From positions 62,001-126,000 of the forward strand of contig NZ_JBCMUN010000002.1 of the NCBI RefSeq assembly GCF_050467285.1: a stretch of DNA of 64,000 bases. Direction: 5' to 3'. Origin of the DNA: Paenibacillus_E oryzisoli_A (GTDB lineage Bacteria; Bacillota; Bacilli; Paenibacillales; NBRC-103111). Every line of letters begins with the position of its first letter. Within the stretch, counting starts at the first letter, position 1. Below the pieces are notes generated by a model. That model did no database searches and was not told the DNA's origin. It saw only the letters and a list, made by a program, of their open reading frames with translations. Shown piece by piece: positions 51,477 through 59,506 of the stretch. The translations under genes were made by a program, and so were the position numbers.

Positions 51477-53201
51477 CTGAAGCTGCAATATAAGGTGATT
51501 GTGGCCTTCTGTTTGTTCATCATAGGGCCGTTTCTCATTGTCGGCTGGATTTCGTTCTCGCGCACATCAGCTACGATTAAAGATGAAGTTGGAAAAACCA
51601 TGCTCCAGTTGGTGAAGCAGAATCACGCTACGATGGAGAACACATTGTCTTCGGTCAGAGATAAGACGGTGACGTTTCTGGACAATCATTTTTTCAGCAA
51701 TCCGAAGCAATTTACTTTCTGGACGCATATTGACAGCATTAGCGCACTGAGTGAGGCAGATACGATTCTGGATCGCTGGTCCACGGATGGTACCGAATAT
51801 GCGATTTACATGGAGAATACGAGCAACCAGCCGTTTCCTTTAAATGCAGCATTTAAAAAACAAGGTCTTATTTATCTGGATAGCCGAAATACGTATCCCG
51901 ACTGGGCTTTGCAAGCTTTAGAAGAAAAAGGGGCCGGCACACTGCGAATGGCAACGTCAAGTAACGGGCAGCCGACGATCACATTTATAAGAAGTATTTT
52001 ACACCCTGAAAAATATGATCAATCGATCGGCTTCCTTGCCGTATCCAAGCTGGAAGTGCTATTGAACAAAAATCTCGTTTCTGTACAGCTGCCTGAACAT
52101 GCCGGTGTCTATTTATTCGATGACCACGACGAATTGCTGATGAAGTCAGGTGAAACCGACATGGAGCTGTCTGAGCTGCCAGATGATCTTCGCAACCAGG
52201 CTTCGGGTTATTATTTTGGCGAAACGAACAATCATAAAGATTTATATGCGGTTTCCTATGAGTTTAATTTCCATACGAGACTGATTTACAAGATTCCGCT
52301 CCAATCCATCATGGGGAAGCAAACAAGCTTTCAACAGCTCATCATGGTCATGCTGGCCATCTATCTACTGCTTGTTCTGCTTTTCGTGGTCTATCTGCTG
52401 CGCAATATTATTAAGCCGTTGGCGCGCTTAGTCATGTTTACACGCGTGTACGAGCTCGGCAAGCCGTTTGACTTCGGCAAGGAATCGTCCCGCACTCGTT
52501 CCAATGAATTTGGCCTCTTGTATACCGCGTTTATCCGAATGACAGCCAGGCTCAATGAGTCGATTGAAGAAAACTATGGGATGAAAATTAAGCAAAAAGA
52601 GCAGGAATTGAATACCCTGCATTCGCAGATCACCCCGCACTTGCTCTACAATACGCTGGATTCTATTTATTGGTATGCCCTGGAAAGCGGGAACCACGAT
52701 GTGGGCGGCATGGTCAAGGACTTGTCGAAGCTGCTGCGCATCGGCCTTAGCCGAGGGAAGAGTGTCATTCCGGTCAGCGAAGAACTGGAGCATGTGCGAG
52801 CCTATATCCGGCTGCAAATGAAGCGGTATCCGGGCAATTTTGAAGTGTTCTGGGACATCGATGAAGCGCTCGACACGGTGAAAATGCCGAAAGTCATCAT
52901 CCAGCCGCTGGTGGAGAATGCGATATTCCATGGCATACAGAGTATGGATGGAGAGGGGCAGCTGTGGGTTCGATTGAAACGCACGGATGACGAGATGCAT
53001 ATCATCGTCGAGGACAACGGATTTATCCCTGTGAATCTGGAAAAGCTGCACATGATTGTCAGCGGGGAAATCGACGACAAAGGGTACGGGATCCGCAACG
53101 TTCAGCAGCGTATCCAGCTGCATTACGGCGATCCCTACGGCCTGAACTACGTCCAACGCGAAGGCGGAGGGCTCATCGCGTCGATCATCATACCGCTATA
53201 A
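51477..53201 (+). CDS. YesM-type sensor histidine kinase, probable CTG start
   Basis: Membrane histidine kinase of about 574 residues. Membrane span near residues 6-28, extracellular Cache-type sensor, second span near 286-308, HAMP linker, phosphorylated His388 in QITPHLLYNTLDSIYW, and HATPase segments NAIFHGI, VEDNGF and GYGIRNVQQRIQLHYG. I place the start at CTG 51477: GGGGGA ends 6 bases before it, and the N-terminus then reads (M)KLQYKVIVAFC, as usual in this family. The GTG at 51495 has no ribosome site and would cut off charged residues before the first span. It should pair with the regulator at 49835. Confidence 0.88.
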   Translation: MKLQYKVIVAFCLFIIGPFLIVGWISFSRTSATIKDEVGKTMLQLVKQNHATMENTLSSVRDKTVTFLDNHFFSNPKQFTFWTHIDSISALSEADTILDRWSTDGTEYAIYMENTSNQPFPLNAAFKKQGLIYLDSRNTYPDWALQALEEKGAGTLRMATSSNGQPTITFIRSILHPEKYDQSIGFLAVSKLEVLLNKNLVSVQLPEHAGVYLFDDHDELLMKSGETDMELSELPDDLRNQASGYYFGETNNHKDLYAVSYEFNFHTRLIYKIPLQSIMGKQTSFQQLIMVMLAIYLLLVLLFVVYLLRNIIKPLARLVMFTRVYELGKPFDFGKESSRTRSNEFGLLYTAFIRMTARLNESIEENYGMKIKQKEQELNTLHSQITPHLLYNTLDSIYWYALESGNHDVGGMVKDLSKLLRIGLSRGKSVIPVSEELEHVRAYIRLQMKRYPGNFEVFWDIDEALDTVKMPKVIIQPLVENAIFHGIQSMDGEGQLWVRLKRTDDEMHIIVEDNGFIPVNLEKLHMIVSGEIDDKGYGIRNVQQRIQLHYGDPYGLNYVQREGGGLIASIIIPL

Positions 53202-53223
53202 GTTCTCCATGAGCATGTGTCAT

Positions 53224-54240
53224 TTATATTTTGGCTAATTCTTTCCGATTAGGAGCGTGTGGCGGCTCTTCCAGCCATTTTCTGTCAATCAATATATCCG
53301 TGCCGTCTTTTCCGTATTGCAATATTTCCGGAATGAGTTTTAAGTATTCACTTGCTAAATCAATTCTTGAAGAAACGGACAACGCATGGCCAATAAAAGA
53401 CACGCCTTGAGTATTAAGCATGGTAATCAAACACATCATTAACTTATCTGAAAAAGGGGATACAGTTGAAGTTGAGACTTCAGAGTTGACCATGATGGAT
53501 CCCATGAGGTCCTCTTTGATCAGCGTATGATTTAGAAATTGAATTTGCTTATGAGCTAAATCTTTCCCCTTTTTCAAGTAATGCTGAATCGTTTCATCCT
53601 TAGTAACCTGAATAAAGCCAGTGAGCAGAACGAGGCCAAAGTAGTTTCGTTCGATGTTAAAAAACATCTCGGATAGCTCAAGTACATTCAGCGGGCGTTT
53701 CTGTTCAAACCATTTAGAAATAAAAGTTTCTTTTTTTGAAACAAATTCAACGTGATCCGGGTAAGGTATCATAGGAGGACGGTCATATATGCCTTTTGTA
53801 AGAAACAACTGAATTGCTTCATTGTAAAGGTCTTTTGTTGATACTAGGCACTGCGAAAAGAAGGAACGAATATCCTCGCGAGCAACATTGGATAAGAACA
53901 AACCGTAAGAGACCAACCCCATTCGGCTCATCCCATAAACATAACTCAAAGGAAAAAGATCAAAAAATAAGGGTGGGGCATTCAGATTAACGTCTTCGTC
54001 TGAAAATCCTACAGGAATTGGACAATTTTCCTTTTGAAGAATTTGCGCGATCTCTTTGAGATGTTGTTCGGATAAAGCCATTGACTTGGCAATAATCGGT
54101 TTTACATCCTCATTATTCGCATGATGCAAAAAATGCTTAGAAATACAAATTGACATACTGTCATTAATATATGTCGTCCATAATCCGGCAATTTCCGTCG
54201 AGGAAAGACCTACTTTATGCTGCTCCGCGCTCATGATCAT
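53224..54240 (-). CDS. DUF3231 (spore-coat-like) protein
   Basis: A 338-residue helical protein of the DUF3231 group, made of two similar halves; each half has a ferritin-like four-helix pattern, as in CotF-type spore coat proteins. Typical segments are LSSTEIAGLWTTYINDSMS, HHANNEDVKPI, LTEIAGLWT-like starts in both halves, and a C-terminal part starting near LNVLELSEMFFNIERNYFG. AAAGGAG lies 4 bases before ATG 54240; the second ATG at 54234 is also possible. It is AT-rich compared with its neighbours and lies between the two-component system and its likely target operon, on the opposite strand. A link to sugar use is not apparent; a sporulation role is inferred only from the family. Confidence 0.75.
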   Translation of the reverse strand: MIMSAEQHKVGLSSTEIAGLWTTYINDSMSICISKHFLHHANNEDVKPIIAKSMALSEQHLKEIAQILQKENCPIPVGFSDEDVNLNAPPLFFDLFPLSYVYGMSRMGLVSYGLFLSNVAREDIRSFFSQCLVSTKDLYNEAIQLFLTKGIYDRPPMIPYPDHVEFVSKKETFISKWFEQKRPLNVLELSEMFFNIERNYFGLVLLTGFIQVTKDETIQHYLKKGKDLAHKQIQFLNHTLIKEDLMGSIMVNSEVSTSTVSPFSDKLMMCLITMLNTQGVSFIGHALSVSSRIDLASEYLKLIPEILQYGKDGTDILIDRKWLEEPPHAPNRKELAKI

Positions 54241-54304
54241 ATAGCTCCTTTAGTTGTTTAAATGGAGTATCTGCAATCCAAATTTAATATATACACCTAC
54301 CTTT

Positions 54305-54329
54305 GACATACGGATACGTATGTTTTTTT
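54305..54329 (+). other. Terminator-like palindrome in divergent promoter region
   Basis: ACATACG-GATA-CGTATGT is a perfect 7-bp stem followed by TTTTTTT. It lies between the divergent DUF3231 and permease genes, upstream of the permease promoter. It could end stray transcripts or be a protein-binding palindrome. Confidence 0.45.
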
Positions 54330-54350
54330 CGTTTGTTCAGACTGCGAGGA

Positions 54351-54407
54351 TTCATCACACTCTTAAAGGGATACATCATCGAAATGAGGGGGGCTGTATT
54401 TTATACT
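54351..54407 (+). promoter_or_regulatory. Operator-promoter of regulon 2, site B (fourth importer operon)
   Basis: Half-sites TTCATCACAC (54351-54360) and TACATCATCG (54372-54381) start 21 bases apart; the second ends 20 bases before TATACT (54402-54407). No -35 box is present. Confidence 0.7.
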
Positions 54408-54435
54408 AAATTCAACAGAGAAAGGAGTGGACGCA

Positions 54436-55410
54436 GTGAGAGAGACAGTTGCACCTCCACGAGAAGTAAAGCCTACACGCCTACAGGCAAAAAGATTTCG
54501 GTTTTTTAAAAACTTTTGGCAATTCAGGCATTTGACATTGATGATCGTGCCAGCGGCCCTTGTGCTGCTGCTCAATAACTATTTGCCGATGTTCGGGCTG
54601 TTCATTGCCTTCAAGAAAATCAATTATGTCGATGGGATTTGGGGGAGTCCATGGGTTGGCTTCGAGAACTTCACATTTCTATTCAACAATGGATCCTTGT
54701 GGAGAATTGTCAGAAACACAGTCGCCTATAGTATTACGTTTATGATCTTGAACTTGATTCTGTCGGTGGCCATTGCGATGGCGCTGAACGAGATACGCAG
54801 CCGGCTCGCGGTTAAGAGCTATCAGAGCTTTCTGATCATGCCGCATTTTCTATCGATGGTTGTCATCAGTTATCTCGTCTATGCGTTCCTGCACCCGACA
54901 CACGGCTTCTTGAACGCCACCGTCCTGCCTTGGTTCGGCAAAGCACCGGTGTCCTGGTACATGTCAAAAGAATATTGGCCGTTTATTCTCACGATCGTCA
55001 ACGCTTGGAAAGGCGTCGGCATCGGTGCCGTCATCTACATCGCCGCGATCGCAGGCATCGATCCCGAGTATTACGAAGCGGCAGTCATTGACGGAGCCTC
55101 GAAGTGGAAGCAGATCCTGCATATCACGCTGCCTTCGATTATGCCCATCATTATCATTATGACGATTCTGAATATGGGGCATGTGTTCAATTCAGACTTT
55201 GGCCTGTTCTATCAAGTCCCGATGGACTCGGGCGTGTTGTATCCAGCTACAGATACGGTCGATACGTACGTCTATCGCGTTTTGATGCAGCTGAACGACA
55301 TTGGGATGTCTTCAGCCGCGGCGATGGTGCAGTCCGTTCTCGGATTCATTATGGTGTTTCTGACGAATGGCGTGGTGCGCAAAATCAACTCGGATCAAGC
55401 TTTATTCTAA
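54436..55410 (+). CDS. Sugar ABC transporter permease, LplB-type
   Basis: Permease of the fourth importer, 324 residues with six spans, EAA loop YYEAAVIDGASKWKQ before ITLPSIMP. I chose GTG 54436 because AAAGGAG (54421-54427) lies 8 bases before it; the in-frame GTG at 54427 overlaps that site. It heads the operon that also carries the second permease, a lipoprotein and an unrecognised enzyme, and it has a regulon 2 operator. No ATPase is encoded with it. Confidence 0.92.
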   Translation: MRETVAPPREVKPTRLQAKRFRFFKNFWQFRHLTLMIVPAALVLLLNNYLPMFGLFIAFKKINYVDGIWGSPWVGFENFTFLFNNGSLWRIVRNTVAYSITFMILNLILSVAIAMALNEIRSRLAVKSYQSFLIMPHFLSMVVISYLVYAFLHPTHGFLNATVLPWFGKAPVSWYMSKEYWPFILTIVNAWKGVGIGAVIYIAAIAGIDPEYYEAAVIDGASKWKQILHITLPSIMPIIIIMTILNMGHVFNSDFGLFYQVPMDSGVLYPATDTVDTYVYRVLMQLNDIGMSSAAAMVQSVLGFIMVFLTNGVVRKINSDQALF

Positions 55411-55434
55411 AAGATTGGATAGGAAGTGAATCTC

Positions 55435-56346
55435 ATGCTCACCCGATTGCATCACAGGGAGAATCGCATTTCTCCGCTGACGGAGACGATCCTTCATCTT
55501 ATTTTCATTCTCTTCTCGTTAGCGTGCATCATGCCAGTCATTCTCGTCATTATCGTATCCTTCACGCACAATGACTCGCTGGTCAATGAAGGATACAGCT
55601 TTTTCCCTTCCAAGTGGTCACTGATCGCGTATCAGACCGTGTTTAAAGATTTTACGACCATCGCAGCCGCGTATAAAGTTTCGATTGGCATCACCGTCGT
55701 CGGCACATTATCCAGCGTCCTGCTTATGGCGCTCTATGCTTATCCCTTATCTCGCAAAGATTATCCATATCGATCCTTGTTCACGTTCTTTCTTTTCTTC
55801 ACCATGCTGTTCAATGGCGGCTTAGTCAGCAAGTACATGATTTATACCCAAACGCTGCATTTAAAAGATTCCTATATCGCCTTGATTTTGCCGCTATTAA
55901 TCGTTCCGTTCAATGTCATTATTATGCGAACGTTTTTCCAGACGACGATCCATCCCGCTTTGATCGAATCGGCCAGAATGGACGGCGCCAGCGAGCTGCG
56001 AATTTTCTTCCGAATTGTAATTCCCTTATCGCTGCCGGTTCTGGCGACGATGGCGCTCTTCGCCACCATTCTGTATTGGAACGATTGGTTCAGTGCGCTG
56101 CTCTTCATCAATAAGGAGCATATGTACCCCGTCCAGTTCCTGATGATGCGCGTGCTGAAAGATGTTCAGTACATCCGTGAAAATATGATGCTCGTCGCCC
56201 AGAATCCGGAACTGGCCCGAAATTTGCCTAACGAGTCTTTACAAATGGCTCTAGCTTTTATTGGCATGGGACCGATTTTGATTGTATATCCATTCTTCCA
56301 AAAATATTTTGTCAAAGGCTTAACCGTTGGCGCTGTAAAAGGTTGA
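55435..56346 (+). CDS. Sugar ABC transporter permease, YtcP-type
   Basis: Second permease of the fourth importer, 303 residues, six spans, EAA loop ALIESARMDGASELR and C-terminus FVKGLTVGAVKG. AGGAAG lies 8 bases before ATG 55435; the in-frame GTG at 55426 overlaps it. Forms the channel with the gene at 54436. Confidence 0.92.
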   Translation: MLTRLHHRENRISPLTETILHLIFILFSLACIMPVILVIIVSFTHNDSLVNEGYSFFPSKWSLIAYQTVFKDFTTIAAAYKVSIGITVVGTLSSVLLMALYAYPLSRKDYPYRSLFTFFLFFTMLFNGGLVSKYMIYTQTLHLKDSYIALILPLLIVPFNVIIMRTFFQTTIHPALIESARMDGASELRIFFRIVIPLSLPVLATMALFATILYWNDWFSALLFINKEHMYPVQFLMMRVLKDVQYIRENMMLVAQNPELARNLPNESLQMALAFIGMGPILIVYPFFQKYFVKGLTVGAVKG

Positions 56347-56409
56347 TTTCAGTAATACCGGTTGCGTATGCAGCCGTTTGTTATAATATTCCTTACAGGA
56401 GGGTCCACA

Positions 56410-57966
56410 ATGAAACGTAGAAAAACTGCTATGCTCGCACCTATGGCACTCGCACTTGGTTTAACCGCTGTCTTGCCAGCTTGTTCCAGTGACAACGCCG
56501 CAAGTACAGCAAGTCCTGCAGCAACAACTGCCGGCTCGGCAGCCCCAGCGAGCCCGAAAGCGACACTGGAGCCGTACGATGTTTCCCTTGTCTACCAAGC
56601 GAAGCCGATGAAGGACGATGCGCTTGTCCAGGAGAAGCTGAATGAGTACCTCAAGGAGAAAATCAACACGACTGTCACCCTGCAGCCGATCGCTTCGGCC
56701 GATTACAAGAAGAAGACGGAGCTGATGATGAATACCGGCGAGAAAATGGACCTTGTCTTCACAGCATCCTGGCTGGATTACTCGGCCAATGTCACAAAGG
56801 GAGCGTTCCTGGAGCTGGATTCGCTGCTGGATAAGTACGCGCCGGAGACCAAGAAATTACTGCATCCACTATACCTGGAAGCGCCTCGCTACAAAGGCAA
56901 ATTGTATGCGATTCCAACGAATAAGGAAATTACGCAAGGCAAGGCGTTTACATTCCGCAAGGACATTGTTGATAAGTACCAGATCCCGGTCGACAAGATT
57001 AATAAGGTCGAAGATTTAGAGCCTTACTTTGAAAAAATCAAAGCAGCGGAGCCGAATATGATCGACTATTATGTGGCTGGCGGCCCTGCAAGCTTCATGA
57101 TGTATGAGACGAAATCCAACTATCGTCCGATTGGCCCTGTTCCAGCCAAGCTGCCGATGTTCTTCCTGGATTACAAGGCCACGGATATGAAGGTGCACAC
57201 GGTGCTGGATCAGGACATTATCGATTTGAATAAACAGGATGCCGAATTGTTCCGCAAATATTATGAAAAAGGCTACATTAACGCAGATGCGGCAACGGTG
57301 ACAACGAACGTGGCAGATATCCGCAAGCAAGGCAAGCTTTGGGTGCAATCCACGGTATGGAAGCCAGGTGCTGATATTGAATTGAAGCTTTCCGATAACT
57401 TTGATTGGGTTTCCCACGTCGTTGAAGAACCGATTGTCACCACGGATTTGGCGACAGGCTCGATGCTGTCGATTTCGAGAACGTCGAAAAATCCGGAAAG
57501 AGCGATGATGGTGCTGAACTATCTCCATACCGATCCTTACGTGATCAACCTGCTCGTGAACGGCATTGAAGGGAAGCATTACAAAAAAGTTGGCCCTAAC
57601 CGCATCGAACCGATCAAGGATTCCGGTTATGACAGCCAAGTATTCTGGGTGCTGGGGAATCAGTTGATCAATTACTTGAAACCGGGTCAGCCTGACGATC
57701 TGTATGAAAGCTGGAAGAAATTCAACAATGACGCGAAGCGCTTCCCATTAATCGGTTTTGTTTTCGACGATACGAAAGTCAAAAATGAAATTGCTCAACT
57801 CACGACGATTGTCAACGAATACAAAGTCATCTCGACAGGTGCAGTACCGAATCCTTCGAAATTAATTGATGAGCGGAATGCGAAGCTGAAAGCGGCAGGA
57901 CTGGATAAAGTGGCAACGGAACTGCAAACGCAGATTGATGCTTGGTGGAAAGAGAACAAAAAATAG
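56410..57966 (+). CDS. Sugar-binding lipoprotein of fourth importer
   Basis: Extracellular sugar-binding lipoprotein, 518 residues. The lipobox L-P-A-C places the lipid on Cys25, followed by a Ser/Ala/Thr-rich linker typical of surface-tethered proteins. CAGGAGGG precedes ATG 56410. Unlike the three other binding proteins in the window it lacks the DPDGNG calcium-loop-like segment. With GH9 and PL8 enzymes nearby the ligand may be an acidic heteropolysaccharide fragment; this is inference. Confidence 0.9.
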   Translation: MKRRKTAMLAPMALALGLTAVLPACSSDNAASTASPAATTAGSAAPASPKATLEPYDVSLVYQAKPMKDDALVQEKLNEYLKEKINTTVTLQPIASADYKKKTELMMNTGEKMDLVFTASWLDYSANVTKGAFLELDSLLDKYAPETKKLLHPLYLEAPRYKGKLYAIPTNKEITQGKAFTFRKDIVDKYQIPVDKINKVEDLEPYFEKIKAAEPNMIDYYVAGGPASFMMYETKSNYRPIGPVPAKLPMFFLDYKATDMKVHTVLDQDIIDLNKQDAELFRKYYEKGYINADAATVTTNVADIRKQGKLWVQSTVWKPGADIELKLSDNFDWVSHVVEEPIVTTDLATGSMLSISRTSKNPERAMMVLNYLHTDPYVINLLVNGIEGKHYKKVGPNRIEPIKDSGYDSQVFWVLGNQLINYLKPGQPDDLYESWKKFNNDAKRFPLIGFVFDDTKVKNEIAQLTTIVNEYKVISTGAVPNPSKLIDERNAKLKAAGLDKVATELQTQIDAWWKENKK

Positions 57967-57978
57967 AGGTGATTCCTG

Positions 57979-59328
57979 TTGAAACCCCAGAACCTCATCT
58001 ACACGTTCGTCAGCTATGCGTCCCATTATGATACCCCCTGGGGACATGGAACGGCGGTCGAAGGTGTAGAGCGGACAGCAAGATTAGCCCATGCGCATGG
58101 CATTCCCGTGACATGGATCGTGAACCGGGGCTCCATCCCCGTACTGGGGGAGCAAATACGGCAGTGGCATGACGCCTATGGCGACGATATTATTCTGCAA
58201 TGCCCGTTCTTTATGGAAGATGCCGCTATGTCCAAGGATGCCTTGAAAGCGAGATTAGAGAGCGATTGGGCAATGGTGAAAGAAGCTTTTCCTTGGGCCA
58301 CAACCAAAATTGCGGGCAGAGGGAAAATTTACAATGAAGTGATCGAAGTGTTGGAAGAGCTCGATTTTCAGGGAATGTGGGGCTATTGCTGGGAACAAGT
58401 GTGGTGGGACGGCATTACCCATAAAGGCATCCCTTGGGGCTCATGGTATGTGGACAGTCACCGGTACAAGGTGCCGCACACGGGCAAGGGCAAGGTCGTA
58501 GCCTGCGAATGGACGGCCCGGGATTTGCATTTGTCATACCACACAGGCAGCCCGGTCATCTATTCAACAGATCCCAACGACGTGCTGCGCGCTGGTTTGT
58601 GTACAGGCGACGAAATTGCGTACTGGCAAATGCTCTTTGACGAGTATTTGGACAATACGGATCACAACGATCAGGTATATTTCCTGCAGCAGCAAGAGGC
58701 GCATGAGATGGAGTTCAGCGATCGCTTTCAAGTGTTTCCGGCTTCGCATGTCGAGGCTTGCGCAGGAATGCTTGACCGCTTCTTTGCCTACGTGGCCCAG
58801 AGCGGAGCAACGCTGACGACCGTGCCGAAAGCACTCGCCACGTATCACGCGAGAAATTCCATCACGGCGCCGTCCTACATGCTGACCCGAGATAAGCCGA
58901 TTCGTCCCGCAGTGAACGACTATACGATGACGCTGGGCGGTGTGGCGGCCGGACCTTGGCCGGATACGTTCTTTTACTACGACAGCCAGTGCCAGATGGC
59001 CTTTCTTAAAGGGGAGTGCAAGCCGCGGCTTGTCCGTAATTACATCGGTCAGTGGGATATGCAGGACGAATTCGAGGAGAAGATTCCGCCGATCTTCATC
59101 ACCAGGTATGAGAAAGCGAGTGATCGTATCGAGCTCATCTACGAGATCGGGAACTGGAAGCCGATGCCGTTCGGGCTTGTGTATTGGGACGATGAGCTGA
59201 GCGGCTATGAAATCGATACGTGCTCCAGCGATGTGGAAACGAAGATGATTCAAGATGAGCTGGTGTTCCTTCGGTTTCAATTGACTGGAGAAAAAAGAAC
59301 GATTCGCTTGGTGCTAAAGAAAAAGTAA
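57979..59328 (+). CDS. Unrecognised enzyme with GH38/deacetylase-like N-terminus
   Basis: A 449-residue protein without signal peptide; I do not recognise a named family. The first 25 residues read as a beta-strand followed by SHYDTPWGHG. His16, Asp18 and Trp21 make an H-x-D-x-x-W pattern like the zinc-binding start of GH38 alpha-mannosidases, and the following (beta/alpha) pattern (GIPVTWIVNRGS, YGDDIILQCPFF) suits the wider glycoside hydrolase/deacetylase barrel. Other likely active-site segments are CWEQVWWDG, YVDSHRYKVPH and DLHLSYHTGSP. The last 150 residues look like a beta domain. TTG 57979 follows GAGGTGATT. It ends the fourth importer operon. Activity on an imported sugar, possibly an alpha-mannoside or an acetylated sugar, is a guess to be tested. 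Confidence 0.6.
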   Translation: MKPQNLIYTFVSYASHYDTPWGHGTAVEGVERTARLAHAHGIPVTWIVNRGSIPVLGEQIRQWHDAYGDDIILQCPFFMEDAAMSKDALKARLESDWAMVKEAFPWATTKIAGRGKIYNEVIEVLEELDFQGMWGYCWEQVWWDGITHKGIPWGSWYVDSHRYKVPHTGKGKVVACEWTARDLHLSYHTGSPVIYSTDPNDVLRAGLCTGDEIAYWQMLFDEYLDNTDHNDQVYFLQQQEAHEMEFSDRFQVFPASHVEACAGMLDRFFAYVAQSGATLTTVPKALATYHARNSITAPSYMLTRDKPIRPAVNDYTMTLGGVAAGPWPDTFFYYDSQCQMAFLKGECKPRLVRNYIGQWDMQDEFEEKIPPIFITRYEKASDRIELIYEIGNWKPMPFGLVYWDDELSGYEIDTCSSDVETKMIQDELVFLRFQLTGEKRTIRLVLKKK

Positions 59329-59342
59329 TCGATCAGGGAATA

Positions 59343-59380
59343 GAGGGGCTCTCGCTATGACGCGGGGGCCTTTTCTTTTT
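59343..59380 (+). terminator. Terminator of fourth importer operon
   Basis: GAGGGGCTCTCGC faces GCGGGGGCCTTTT through 13 positions, several of them G-U, followed by CTTTTT. Confidence 0.75.
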
Positions 59381-59403
59381 CCCCATACCTAGATCTAACG
59401 GAA

Positions 59404-59460
59404 TTGATCACAAGAAGTTGAGATTACATCATCGTTTGTGAAAAAGTGGTAACGTATAAT
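59404..59460 (+). promoter_or_regulatory. Operator-promoter of regulon 2, site C (GH9 gene)
   Basis: Half-sites TTGATCACAA (59404-59413) and TACATCATCG (59425-59434) start 21 bases apart; the second ends 20 bases before a perfect TATAAT (59455-59460). The second half-site is identical to that at 54372. Confidence 0.72.
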
Positions 59461-59506
59461 AGTGGTGTAAGCGATTCCATTACAATTTGTATGGGAGGAA
59501 TGATTA

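Noticed and set aside
54436..55410. Minus-strand and out-of-frame open stretches inside permease, sulfatase and GH9 genes
   Set aside because: They lack ribosome sites and recognisable domains and are antisense or shifted copies of well-supported genes.
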